Below, in pieces: positions 1 to 6,396 of a stretch of 9,549 nt of DNA (position 1 is its first letter; every line of letters starts with the position of its first letter). The stretch spans positions 1-9,549 of the forward strand of contig DATCYF010000027.1 in the NCBI GenBank assembly GCA_036570425.1. Direction: 5' to 3'. The translations under genes were made by a program, and so were the position numbers. The notes under the pieces are model-generated. The model made no database searches and was not told the origin of the DNA. It saw only the letters and a list, made by a program, of their open reading frames with translations. Source of the stretch: Rhizorhapis sp036570425. GTDB taxonomy: Bacteria > Pseudomonadota > Alphaproteobacteria > Sphingomonadales > Sphingomonadaceae.

Positions 1-508
1 AGACATAGTCGCCCTCGACGATCATATCCTCGAAGCTATCGAGAAAGCGCCTGTGCGCGGGTGGAACGACGGCCTGCAGCATCGCTGAGAGTTCGGCATA
101 GTCGGCCGCGTCGTAAGCCTCAGGCGTGATGCCATAGCTCAGGATTGTCTCGGCCCCGCCGACGCGATCGAAAAAGCGGATCGCCTCGCGATTGCCGTCG
201 AGTGCGGTCAGGAACAACTCTTCATGATTGCCGAGCAGGAAGCGCGTTTCGGGGCGCTGTGCCCTCAGGTTGATCAGCCGGTCGATCACCTGCGCCGACT
301 GCGGCCCGCGATTGATGAGGTCGCCCAGGAAAATAAGCTCACCCGATACGCCGCCAGTCCTTTCATCGGCAAAAATCTGCGCCAGTAGTCCGTCGAGCAG
401 ATCGAGATGGCCATGAATGTCGCCAATCGCATAGATGCGGCGTCCCTCGGGCGCATGAGCAAGCGGAGGGGGGGCTTTGGCGAAGTGGGAGAATAATTTT
501 GCAAGCAT
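1..508 (-). CDS. Metallophosphoesterase (PPP-like serine/threonine phosphatase family), C-terminus outside window
   Basis: The minus strand encodes 169 residues from the ATG at 508–506 with no stop before the window edge. The calcineurin-like metallophosphoesterase motifs come in the expected order: GDIHGH at residues 29–34 (metal ligands D30 and H32), GDLINRGPQS at 62–71 (bridging D63), and GNHE at 93–96. The family dephosphorylates phosphoproteins or small phosphoesters using two metal ions in the cytoplasm; the substrate here cannot be told. PPP enzymes usually read GDxxDRG, whereas this one has Asn at the second Asp position. The start was chosen because the family commonly has only a short basic or Pro-rich lead before the first motif, as seen here. 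No strong ribosome-binding site is visible. The gene diverges from the M48 peptidase with about 40 bp between starts. Family assignment is firm; specific function is unknown. Confidence 0.85.
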   Translation of the reverse strand, partial: MLAKLFSHFAKAPPPLAHAPEGRRIYAIGDIHGHLDLLDGLLAQIFADERTGGVSGELIFLGDLINRGPQSAQVIDRLINLRAQRPETRFLLGNHEELFLTALDGNREAIRFFDRVGGAETILSYGITPEAYDAADYAELSAMLQAVVPPAHRRFLDSFEDMIVEGDYV

Positions 509-527
509 CGAAAGCGGTGATATCTTT

Positions 528-543
528 CGGGCCCTCAAGCCCG
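528..543. promoter_or_regulatory. Small inverted repeat between two divergent start codons
   Basis: CGGGC at 528–532 and GCCCG at 539–543 are inverted around a 6-nt spacer. They lie in the roughly 40 bp between the phosphatase start (508) and the peptidase start (549). The repeat could be a small operator or hairpin in the shared control region, but a 5-bp stem is easily expected by chance in GC-rich DNA. Confidence 0.2.
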
Positions 544-548
544 CTAAA

Positions 549-1718
549 ATGATGATAATGGCCAAGCATAGCAGGATCGCGATCATAAAGAGCCGAAAAA
601 ATGGAGGCACGCTTCTGCTGCTGGCCGCCGCCGCGATGCATGTGATGGGCGCGTCGGTATCCGCGCAGGAAACGCCCGATTTCGAAGCCATTCGTAGCGT
701 CGACACGGACATCGCGGCGATCGGCTACCGTCTCGCCACTGCCAATGCTCCTTTATGTGACCGGCAGGAGCCGGGCCTTGGCCTGCTGCTTCACACGCCC
801 GACCAATATGCACGCGATGTGCGTGGCGAGGCGATCCGCCATTTCCGTTTCGCAGGGCTAGTGGGGGTGGAAGCGGTGCTGCCTGGATCGCCCGCTGCCA
901 CTGCCGGCGTGCGGAGCGACGACACGCTGCTGGGCATCGGGGCCGTGCGCTTCAAGCCCGCCGACCGGCAGGCCAAGGCCGGCACCGCCGCGCTGATCGA
1001 TGCAACCCGCGCGGTCATGGCCCTGCCCCCTGCCCGCCAGCTGACGCTGCGCTTGCGCCGGGACGGGGTCGATCACGACCGCAGCGTCACTCCCATCCCG
1101 GCTTGCCGCTCGCGCTTCGAGGTGGTGCTGGGCAACAGCTTTCTCGCGCAGGCCGATGGTGAGCTGGTGCAGATCGGTAGCCGTTTCCTCGCCGATTATC
1201 CACAATGGGTTGCTGCGCCGATCGCGCACGAATTGGCGCATAATATCCTGCGCCACCGCGAGCGGCTGGAGGCAAAAGGGGTAAATTATGGCTTGTTGTC
1301 GGGTATCGGCCGCAATGTCGGCTATTTCCGGCAGACGGAATTGGAGGCCGATATCTTGTCGGTCTCGCTCCTCGCCAACGCGAACTATGACCCGCATATC
1401 GCTCTCGCCTTCTGGCACGTCTATGGCCCCGCGCATGACTCCAATATTTTCAATAGCCGCACCCATCCTGGCTGGGAAACGCGCGTCGCGGTCATCACCC
1501 GCGCGATCGCGCAACTTGGTCCAGAGCGCCCGCATCGCCCTGCACTCCTCGACGCGCGCGAACGCCCACTCGATGGTGACTGGCAGTCCTTGCTGGGACA
1601 AGCCGCTGACCGTTCCGGCAGCAATATAGATATGATGCGAAAGTCAAAAATCCCTGTCGCTCATTCCGTGAGTAAGGCTCAATATCAACAGGAGCATCTT
1701 GGTCCGATTGTCCAATGA
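549..1718 (+). CDS. Secreted PDZ-containing M48-type zinc metallopeptidase
   Basis: The product is 389 aa from the ATG at 549. In-frame ATGs at 552 and 558 are equally possible, and none has a clear ribosome-binding site. An upstream in-frame ATG at 477 would overlap the divergent phosphatase start and is less likely. A basic N-terminus followed by LLLLAAAA and then VSAQ around residues 37–40 looks like a Sec signal peptide, so the enzyme is probably periplasmic or envelope-associated. A PDZ-like segment (GVEAVLPGSPAATAGV onward) spans roughly residues 105–180. The catalytic HELAH motif is at residues 227–231, and ELEAD at 264–268 supplies the third zinc ligand, as in M48/Oma1-like peptidases. 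Such proteins degrade or process envelope proteins; the substrate here is unknown. The last 30 or so residues (after DGDWQSLLGQ) look unlike the rest and may be a read-on into altered sequence. Confidence 0.8.
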   Translation: MMIMAKHSRIAIIKSRKNGGTLLLLAAAAMHVMGASVSAQETPDFEAIRSVDTDIAAIGYRLATANAPLCDRQEPGLGLLLHTPDQYARDVRGEAIRHFRFAGLVGVEAVLPGSPAATAGVRSDDTLLGIGAVRFKPADRQAKAGTAALIDATRAVMALPPARQLTLRLRRDGVDHDRSVTPIPACRSRFEVVLGNSFLAQADGELVQIGSRFLADYPQWVAAPIAHELAHNILRHRERLEAKGVNYGLLSGIGRNVGYFRQTELEADILSVSLLANANYDPHIALAFWHVYGPAHDSNIFNSRTHPGWETRVAVITRAIAQLGPERPHRPALLDARERPLDGDWQSLLGQAADRSGSNIDMMRKSKIPVAHSVSKAQYQQEHLGPIVQ

Positions 1719-2065
1719 GCATTGACGACGATCGCGCAGGTGGCCTGGATGAGCTGCCCATGCCCGAACACATAGACCAATGATCCGGCATGCATGGCTG
1801 CGAGATGGGGCAGCGCCGCATCGCAGCGCTTGAAACTCTCCGCCCTTCCCGGTCGCACAAGGCGGGGCCGGCCGCGCTCGGCGCCGCGCGTGCCGGCCAG
1901 CGCGCCGGTAAATAGGTGAACTTCTCGATGGTCATATTTCCACTGCGACTTTGGGGAAGCGCGCGCGGCCGGCGCGACCGTCTTAATAGGACGAAGTAAC
2001 GATGAGCGCTGGCGTTTCGGTCCAGTTCGCCGCGACTGTATGCGCTTGCTTGTGATCTCGCTTCG
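1685..2065 (-). other. Unassigned 350-bp spacer with a stop-free minus-strand frame
   Basis: The DNA between the peptidase stop (1718) and the IS5 left end (2070) holds no recognised gene. One minus-strand frame is open for 126 codons from just inside the IS boundary (TAA at 2068–2066) to a TGA at 1687–1685. It lacks an early ATG; a GTG would give about 57 residues and an internal ATG about 36. Its C-terminal part (GSLVYVFGHGQLIQATCAIV) looks protein-like, but I do not recognise the family, and open frames are common in GC-rich DNA. It may be the tail of a gene cut by the insertion sequence, or noise. Confidence 0.2.
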
Positions 2066-2069
2066 TTAA

Positions 2070-2087
2070 CTGGACATCCGCAAAAAC
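2070..2087 (+). repeat. Left terminal inverted repeat of the IS5-type element
   Basis: CTGGACATCCGCAAAAAC pairs with 3234–3251 in inverted orientation with a single mismatch. It lies 102 bp upstream of the first transposase ATG still in frame. Confidence 0.65.
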
Positions 2088-2188
2088 TCTGACGGATTGG
2101 CTGCATTGATGATTCATTGAGCGGGTAGCCACTGGAGACGATCTGCCATGGACCCCAAGTCTCTTTCAGCCTGAATGACCATATTTAG

Positions 2189-3112
2189 ATGCTGAGCCGC
2201 TATGGCGATCCGCTGGAGGTTCTGGAACGGACCGTGGACTTTGAGTATTTCCGGGTCTGGCTGGTCGAAGGACTGGGTTATGCCGATGGCAGCAAGGGCG
2301 GCCGTCCGCCGTTTGACCCTGTCATGATGTTCAAGATCCTGATTTTGCAGGCCCAGCATAATCTGTCCGATGCGCGAACGGAGTATATGATTCGGGATCG
2401 GCTGAGTTGGATGCGGTTTTTGGGTTTTGCACTCGGTGATCGCACCCCTGACGAAAACACTATCCGTCATTTCCGCAACCGGATGACGGAGACCGGGACG
2501 CTCAAGCGGGTGATGAAGGCTTTCGACTGGCAACTGCACAAGAAGGGCGGCATCCTATGTCGGGGCAGATTATCGATGCCAGCCTGGTGCCAGCGCCCAA
2601 GCAGCGCAACACCGATGATGAGCGGCAAAAGCCATCAAGGATGGCACGCCGCTGCCGATGCTCGCGTTGCCGGTGTTCGGGTATAAAAGCCATATCAGCA
2701 TCGATCGCCGGTACGGGTTCATTCGCGCAGGTGAGGTCACCTCGGCGGCGCACGCCGATGGGCGCATGTTACGCCTGTGATCGCAGTGAATAGCAGCAGC
2801 AAGGTCTGGGCCGACACAGCATACCGCTCTAGGACGAACGAAACATGGCTGGCCGATCGTATGCTGACCAGTCGCATCCACCGTCGCAAGGCCAAGGGAA
2901 AGTCCATGCCCAAGGCCACCGCCCGCGCCAATGCCGCAAAGTCCGCGATCCGGGCTAGGATCGAGCATGTGCCTGCGCATCAGAAAAACCGGTTCGGGCT
3001 GTTCATCCGCCCCGTCGGCCTCAAGCGGGTCGAGGCAAAGCTCACTTTGGCCAATCTGGCCTATAACTTCGACCGCCTGATCTTCCACGAACGACGTGCC
3101 GCCACAGCATGA
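2189..3112 (+). pseudogene. IS5-family transposase, multiply disrupted
   Basis: Four successive frame segments read as one IS5-type DDE transposase. Segment 1 (2189–about 2555) is the N-terminal DUF772-like part, with RDRLSWMRFLGFALGD and PDENTIRHFRN. A one-base loss near 2556 shifts into MSGQIIDASLVPAPKQR (segment 2, to about 2630), which carries the first catalytic Asp. At about 2630 the sequence jumps to GTPLPMLALPVFGYKSHIS (segment 3), missing perhaps 30 codons compared with the family as I recall it. A further shift near 2777 leads to VWADTAYRS (second Asp) and the R-(3)-E-(6)-K signature in RARIEHVPAHQK (segment 4, stop at 3112). A TAG directly before the ATG at 2189 also cuts off an upstream in-frame lead. 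The element is inactive on its own. Confidence 0.85.
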
Positions 3113-3233
3113 GTCCGCCCTGAAACCCGGAATCGACCATGAAATGCCCTATCCGATGATCAAAAGACGCCCGCCAGTGCGCTCCGTGCCCCGGTCATGC
3201 CACCATCACCTCAACGGAAGCACAAACGTGCCG

Positions 3234-3251
3234 GTTTTTGCGGGTGTCCAG
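3234..3251 (-). repeat. Right terminal inverted repeat of the IS5-type element
   Basis: Read on the minus strand this is CTGGACACCCGCAAAAAC, matching the left repeat at 17 of 18 bases. It lies about 120 bp downstream of the transposase stop at 3112. Confidence 0.65.
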
Positions 3252-3461
3252 CTCGATCATCGACAGATCGTTACAGGGCACGCTGGTGTTGCCAGTTTTC
3301 GCCATGGCGAAAGAATATGACCCTCATGGCGTCCATCGCTCGAGCCTCAATTCAGTTGTAAGGTGATGTCATGGGGCCTGTCTCGGGCCAATGATCGCTT
3401 CTACCTGCCGGTTTCAGTCCGCGCCGTGGCATGAGCCATTGTAATTGTTAACCCGCTCCGC

Positions 3462-3493
3462 TTAGGTTTCCCCGATCATCCGGGGAGACCTAA
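3462..3493 (+). promoter_or_regulatory. 13-bp-stem hairpin covering the galE ribosome-binding region
   Basis: TTAGGTTTCCCCG (3462–3474) pairs with CGGGGAGACCTAA (3481–3493) across the 6-nt loop ATCATC. Every position pairs except one G·U wobble (3468·3487). The stem ends 5 nt before the galE ATG. The only purine-rich ribosome-binding candidate, GGGGAG, lies in its 3' arm, so the folded form should hide it. No U-tract follows, so it is not a typical terminator. The pairing is read directly from the sequence; a regulatory role is inferred. Confidence 0.55.
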
Positions 3494-3498
3494 TTCTC

Positions 3499-4503
3499 AT
3501 GAACGACAAGCCCAATATCCTCGTTACGGGCGGCGCGGGCTATATCGGCAGCCATGCGGTGCTGGCGCTGCGCGACGCCGGTTATGGCGTGGTCGTCATC
3601 GACAACCTCGTTACCGGCTTTCGCTGGGCGGTACCCGCAGATGTCCCCTTCGTCGAAGGCGACATAGCCGACCAGCCGTTGGTACAGGCAACGCTGCGCG
3701 ACCATGGCATCAGGGCGATCATGCATTTCGCCGGCTCCGTCGTGGTACCGGAATCAGTCGAGAATCCGCTTAAATATTATCACAACAACAGCGCGAAGAC
3801 GCGCGACCTGATCGACAGCGCGATCGCCGCCGGCGTGCCGCATTTCATCTTCTCCTCGACCGCCGCGACTTATGGCACGCCCGATGTCGCGGCCGTAGGG
3901 GAGGATACCCCCCAGCGGCCGATCAACCCCTATGGCATGTCGAAGCTGATGACCGAATATATGCTGCGCGACGTGGCGGCGGCGCATCCCATGAACTTCT
4001 GCGCGCTGCGCTATTTCAACGTCGCGGGCGCGGACCCGCAGGGGCGCATCGGCCAGTCCACCGCCGGCGCCACCCACCTCATCAAGGTCGCGGTGGAGGC
4101 GGCGCTGGGTAAGCGCGAGGGCGTCGCCGTTTTCGGCACCGATTTCGATACGCCCGATGGCACGGGGGTGCGCGACTATATTCATGTCACCGACCTTGCC
4201 GCCGCCCATGTGTTTGCGCTGGAAGCACTTATGGCAGAACCCGGGCGAAGCCATCTTCTCAACTGCGGCTATGGCCGGGGCTTTTCAGTGCTGGAGGTGC
4301 TGGACGCCGTCGATCGCGTGACCAATATGCCAATCAAGCGCACCTTGGAGCCACGTCGCGCGGGCGATCCCGCCGCGCTCATTTCCGACAATCGCGCTAT
4401 CCTCGCCACCTTCCCGTGGGAGCCGCGCTATGCCGATCTCGACCTGATCGTGCGTCATGCGCTCGCCTGGGAGCGCCAGCTGGGCGCACGCGAGGGCGCA
4501 TGA
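3499..4503 (+). CDS. galE: UDP-glucose 4-epimerase
   Basis: This 334-aa protein is full length for GalE. It interconverts UDP-glucose and UDP-galactose with tightly bound NAD+ in the cytoplasm, feeding galactose use and surface polysaccharide synthesis. The Rossmann motif GGAGYIGS is at residues 11–18. The catalytic Ser/Thr region SSTAATYG begins at residue 119, and the Tyr-Lys pair is Y145/K149 in NPYGMSK. Other family blocks are RYFNVAGADPQGRIG and VRDYIHVTDLA. The start is fixed by the family N-terminus (about 6 residues before the first strand), although its ribosome-binding region is buried in a hairpin. The stop overlaps the ATG of the ybaK remnant by 4 bp (ATGA), suggesting an original two-gene operon. 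Confidence 0.95.
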   Translation: MNDKPNILVTGGAGYIGSHAVLALRDAGYGVVVIDNLVTGFRWAVPADVPFVEGDIADQPLVQATLRDHGIRAIMHFAGSVVVPESVENPLKYYHNNSAKTRDLIDSAIAAGVPHFIFSSTAATYGTPDVAAVGEDTPQRPINPYGMSKLMTEYMLRDVAAAHPMNFCALRYFNVAGADPQGRIGQSTAGATHLIKVAVEAALGKREGVAVFGTDFDTPDGTGVRDYIHVTDLAAAHVFALEALMAEPGRSHLLNCGYGRGFSVLEVLDAVDRVTNMPIKRTLEPRRAGDPAALISDNRAILATFPWEPRYADLDLIVRHALAWERQLGAREGA

Positions 4504-4668
4504 GCGCACAATCGGTCCGTGCCTTCTTCGCGGCGCATGCGCCCGACGTCGCGATCATCGACTAAGACGTAAGCACGGCGACGGTTTTGGAAGCTGCCGG
4601 TGCGCATCGCCAAGCCCCTGTCTTTGCGCGCCGGCGACCAGATCGTGCTGGTCGTGGTGCGGGGTGAT
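4500..4668 (+). pseudogene. ybaK-type aminoacyl-tRNA deacylase remnant
   Basis: The ATG at 4500 overlaps the galE stop. It begins MSAQSVRAFFAAHAPDVAII, resembling the start of YbaK/prolyl-tRNA-editing-domain proteins, which hydrolyse mischarged Cys- or Ala-tRNA. A TAA at 4563–4565 (perhaps from CAA) stops it after 21 codons. The same frame then continues as DVSTATVLEAA. A second frame resumes as RIAKPLSLRAGDQIVLVVV from about 4603, implying a short deletion with frameshift. Homology stops at about 4666–4670, where the sequence becomes an IS3 orfB fragment. A full protein would be about 150–160 aa, so only about a third remains. Assignment is from memory of the family. Confidence 0.6.
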
Positions 4669-4797
4669 CGCGGCAGCCAATGTTGCTCTTACGACTATCA
4701 AAAAAAAGCTGCAGGCCTATGGCCTGCGTCCATCGATGAGCGGCAAGGGAAATTGCTACGACAATGCGTCCGTCGAGACCTTCTTCAAATCCCTGAA
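4666..4797 (+). pseudogene. IS3-family transposase (OrfB) C-proximal fragment
   Basis: The fragment reads DRGSQCCSYDYQ, then in the next frame LQAYGLRPSMSGKGNCYDNA and SVETFFKSLK. This is the D-(35)-E part of the IS3-family DDE integrase core: the second catalytic Asp (D of DRGSQ) and the catalytic Glu (VETFF) are both kept. One extra A in an eight-A run (4700–4707) puts the two parts in different frames. Both ends are cut: on the left it fuses to the ybaK remnant, and on the right the Tn3-type inverted repeat begins. No IS3 ends remain. Confidence 0.8.
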
Positions 4798-4835
4798 GGG
4801 GTGACTACACGAAAGTGACGTATCTGCACGCTAAG
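4798..4835 (+). repeat. Left 38-bp terminal inverted repeat of the Tn3-type element
   Basis: It is identical to the inverse of 9374–9411 over all 38 bases. Similarity runs on to 4842: one mismatch at 4836, then GCGAAC matches. It begins GGGGTGACTACACGAAAG. The GGGG-TGA end puts a stop codon (4802–4804) onto the IS3 fragment that reads into it. Confidence 0.95.
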
Positions 4836-4920
4836 AGCGAACAAATCCGGTACAATGCCAGCAGAGGCTACCTGTAGGTACTCAACGGCGTGTTCAACCT
4901 ATCCTTTGAGCATGTGTCGA

Positions 4921-5709
4921 TCATTGCGGGCGCCGATATGGGAGTGCCGCAAGCCGGCTCACCAACGATCGAGGTAGAGCCCTGCTCGCCAAGTATGTGA
5001 GTCGGTTGCCCATCCCCGGTATGGCGAAGGATCGCCGATGAACCAGAGCGTCGACGGCAAGGGTCGCGCAGCGATCAACGTTCATCAAGCCCAACTTTCC
5101 CCACTTCAAATCGCTGAGGGCAGCCATGTCGGTGTCAATGCCACCGGGTGCAAAAGACCCAACGCTCACACCCGTCCCGGCAAGCTCGATGGAAAGTGCC
5201 CGCATGAGGGTACTCACATAGGCCTTCGACGCGCCGTAGACCGCTTGGAAGGGTACGGATGTTTCGCCCGCCAGGCTCGACACTGCGATTATTGAGGATT
5301 CAAACGGCTGCTGCCGGAAGATCGCAATCAGGCGGGCCAGCAAATCCGTGAAGCCGGCTACGTTTGTTCCAATCACCTCGGCATAGGCGTCGGCACGGCT
5401 AGCATCAAACGGACCGGCGCTCGTCAGCCCGGCAGCCAAGAAAGCCGCATTGACTTTCAATTCTATAACCTTGGCCGCAATCTTCTCCCTGCCCTCAATT
5501 TCACGTTGATCGGCCACTATGATCTCGCACGGGACATTAAACCGCTCGCCAATTTCGGATTGTAGCTCCCGCAAGTTGTCGAGCCTTCGCCCAACAATCA
5601 GGGGCTTGGCCTGGTACGATGCCGCCAAACGGAGGGCTGACGCCCTGCCCAAACCGGTTGAGGCCCCTGTAACCAGCACCCACGAGTTCTGGATCGGCAG
5701 CGGTTTCAT
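4921..5709 (-). CDS. SDR-family NAD(P)-dependent oxidoreductase (transposon passenger)
   Basis: This 262-aa classical short-chain dehydrogenase/reductase appears complete. The cofactor-binding motif TGASTGLG is at residues 14–21. Basic residues R41/R42 after the second strand suggest NADP(H) preference. The structural NNAG motif is replaced by NAAFLAAG (87–94). The catalytic set is N116, S144 or S145, Y158 and K162 (YGASK), followed by APGGIDTDM (187–195). Such enzymes oxidise alcohols or reduce carbonyls on small molecules; the substrate cannot be read from sequence. The ATG overlaps the tnpR stop by 4 bp (ATGA), so it is probably translated from the tnpR transcript by coupling. By eye its GC content (about 50–55% in several stretches) is lower than that of tnpR and tnpA, suggesting separate acquisition. 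It lies entirely inside the transposon. Confidence 0.88.
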   Translation of the reverse strand: MKPLPIQNSWVLVTGASTGLGRASALRLAASYQAKPLIVGRRLDNLRELQSEIGERFNVPCEIIVADQREIEGREKIAAKVIELKVNAAFLAAGLTSAGPFDASRADAYAEVIGTNVAGFTDLLARLIAIFRQQPFESSIIAVSSLAGETSVPFQAVYGASKAYVSTLMRALSIELAGTGVSVGSFAPGGIDTDMAALSDLKWGKLGLMNVDRCATLAVDALVHRRSFAIPGMGNRLTYLASRALPRSLVSRLAALPYRRPQ

Positions 5710-6257
5710 GCGCTTTCCAGAGCCTTGTACAGGGCGGTTTTCCCGATCTTGAGCCGAGCCGCCGCCTCACGAACAGTTAGGCCCGCTGCGATGTGCGCCC
5801 GCGCCTTGCGCAGCTTGTCGGGAGTGACGACAGGGCGGCGACCGCCCTGACTACCGCGCTCGCGCGCGGCTCGCAGGCCAGCATGGGTGCGTTCCCGGAT
5901 CAGATCGCGCTCGAATTGGGCAAGCGAGCCGAAGATGTTGAATACCAGCATCCCGCCTGACGTGGTGGTATCGATCTGCTCGGTGAGCGAGCGGAAACCC
6001 ACGCCGCGCGCCGCCAGCTCGCCGACTTTCTCGATCAGGTGGCTCATCGAACGCCCAAGACGATCGAGTTTCCAGACCACCAGCGTGTCGCCGGTACGCA
6101 GATAGGTGAGCGCCTCGGCCAGGCCGGGCCGATCGGCTTTTGCTCCAGATGCATAATCGTCGAATATGCGATCGCAACCGGCAGCGCTCAACGCGTCGAG
6201 CTGGAGCGCCAGCTTCTGGTCTGCGGTCGAGACGCGCGCATAGCCGATCAGCGCCAC
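5706..6257 (-). CDS. tnpR: Tn3-family serine resolvase
   Basis: From a GTG at 6257–6255 the protein is 183 aa, the usual Tn3/gamma-delta resolvase size, and places the nucleophile at S10 in GYARVSTADQ, the standard position. It resolves the cointegrates made by TnpA through recombination at res. Further landmarks are DYASGAKADRPG, the LVVWKLDRLGRS block, FNIFGSLAQFERDLIRERT (the long E helix) and a C-terminal helix-turn-helix (LTVREAAARLKIGKTALYKA). In-frame ATGs at 6314, 6338 and 6344 would add 19–29 residues but would run into the presumed res region; no start has a strong ribosome-binding site, so the start is uncertain. It is read divergently from tnpA, and its stop overlaps the SDR start by 4 bp. 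Confidence 0.9.
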   Translation of the reverse strand: MALIGYARVSTADQKLALQLDALSAAGCDRIFDDYASGAKADRPGLAEALTYLRTGDTLVVWKLDRLGRSMSHLIEKVGELAARGVGFRSLTEQIDTTTSGGMLVFNIFGSLAQFERDLIRERTHAGLRAARERGSQGGRRPVVTPDKLRKARAHIAAGLTVREAAARLKIGKTALYKALESA

Positions 6258-6396
6258 ATGCTGCCCGATCGTGTCCGTTTTCCCATCATTTTGCGATCTT
6301 GTCCGAATCGCCATCACAGGTCCAGAGTTGACGGACATATTCATCCTGGCCGCCAGAGGACCGTCTGACGGACAGGCACAGCGAAGGAGATGATGC
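6258..6396. promoter_or_regulatory. Probable res site and divergent tnpR/tnpA control region
   Basis: This 139-bp gap between tnpR and tnpA has the size and position of a Tn3-type res site with three resolvase-binding subsites, where TnpR would also repress both genes. Four copies of the same 6-mer occur: TGTCCG at 6272–6277 and 6300–6305, and its inverse CGGACA at 6332–6337 and 6369–6374. The last two sit in a 9-bp direct repeat, TGACGGACA (6329–6337 and 6366–6374). TGTC/GACA ends are typical of resolvase half-sites. I cannot assign subsites I–III or the crossover dinucleotide with confidence. Confidence 0.5.
6384..6390 (+). promoter_or_regulatory. Strong ribosome-binding site deciding the tnpA TTG start
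   Basis: AAGGAGA ends 6 nt before the TTG at 6397. The nearby ATGs at 6390 and 6393 are out of the transposase frame and too close to the site. TTG is therefore the likely initiator. Confidence 0.7.

Larger units (their letters stand above)
2070..3251 (+). mobile_element. Decayed IS5-family insertion sequence
   Basis: Imperfect terminal inverted repeats match at 17 of 18 positions: CTGGACATCCGCAAAAAC at 2070–2087, and its inverse at 3234–3251, where one base differs (ACC for ATC). They enclose a transposase pseudogene of the IS5 type. The element is 1182 bp and is probably shortened by an internal deletion. No convincing target duplication is seen: the flanks are GTTAA on the left and CTCGA on the right. 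The exact outer ends could be off by one or two bases, since CTGG/CCAG may be partly target. Confidence 0.7.

Noticed and set aside
858..1601. 247-codon minus-strand open frame inside the M48 peptidase gene
   Set aside because: It is antisense to the PDZ/HELAH-bearing frame and shows no domain of its own.
2550..2560. Programmed frameshift in the IS5 transposase
   Set aside because: No slippery heptamer is present at the shift, and the gene has other plain lesions, so decay is the simpler explanation.
3195..3305. 36-codon minus-strand frame beginning MAKTGNTSVPCNDLS and crossing the IS5 right repeat
   Set aside because: It is short, has no well-spaced ribosome-binding site, crosses the IS end, and I recognise no family; it could be a cut small gene but cannot be supported.
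3754..4254. 166-codon minus-strand open frame inside galE
   Set aside because: It is the antisense shadow of a clear epimerase gene; its His/Gly/Arg-rich composition is typical of such shadows.
4700..4710. A-run as the IS3 orfA/orfB programmed frameshift signal
   Set aside because: That signal lies at the orfA–orfB junction; this run is deep within the catalytic part of orfB near its 3' end.
4869..4880. TACCT-GT-AGGTA inverted repeat between the SDR stop and the left transposon end
   Set aside because: Arms are only 5 bp, it lies downstream of the gene, and no T-tract follows, so there is no case for an operator or terminator.
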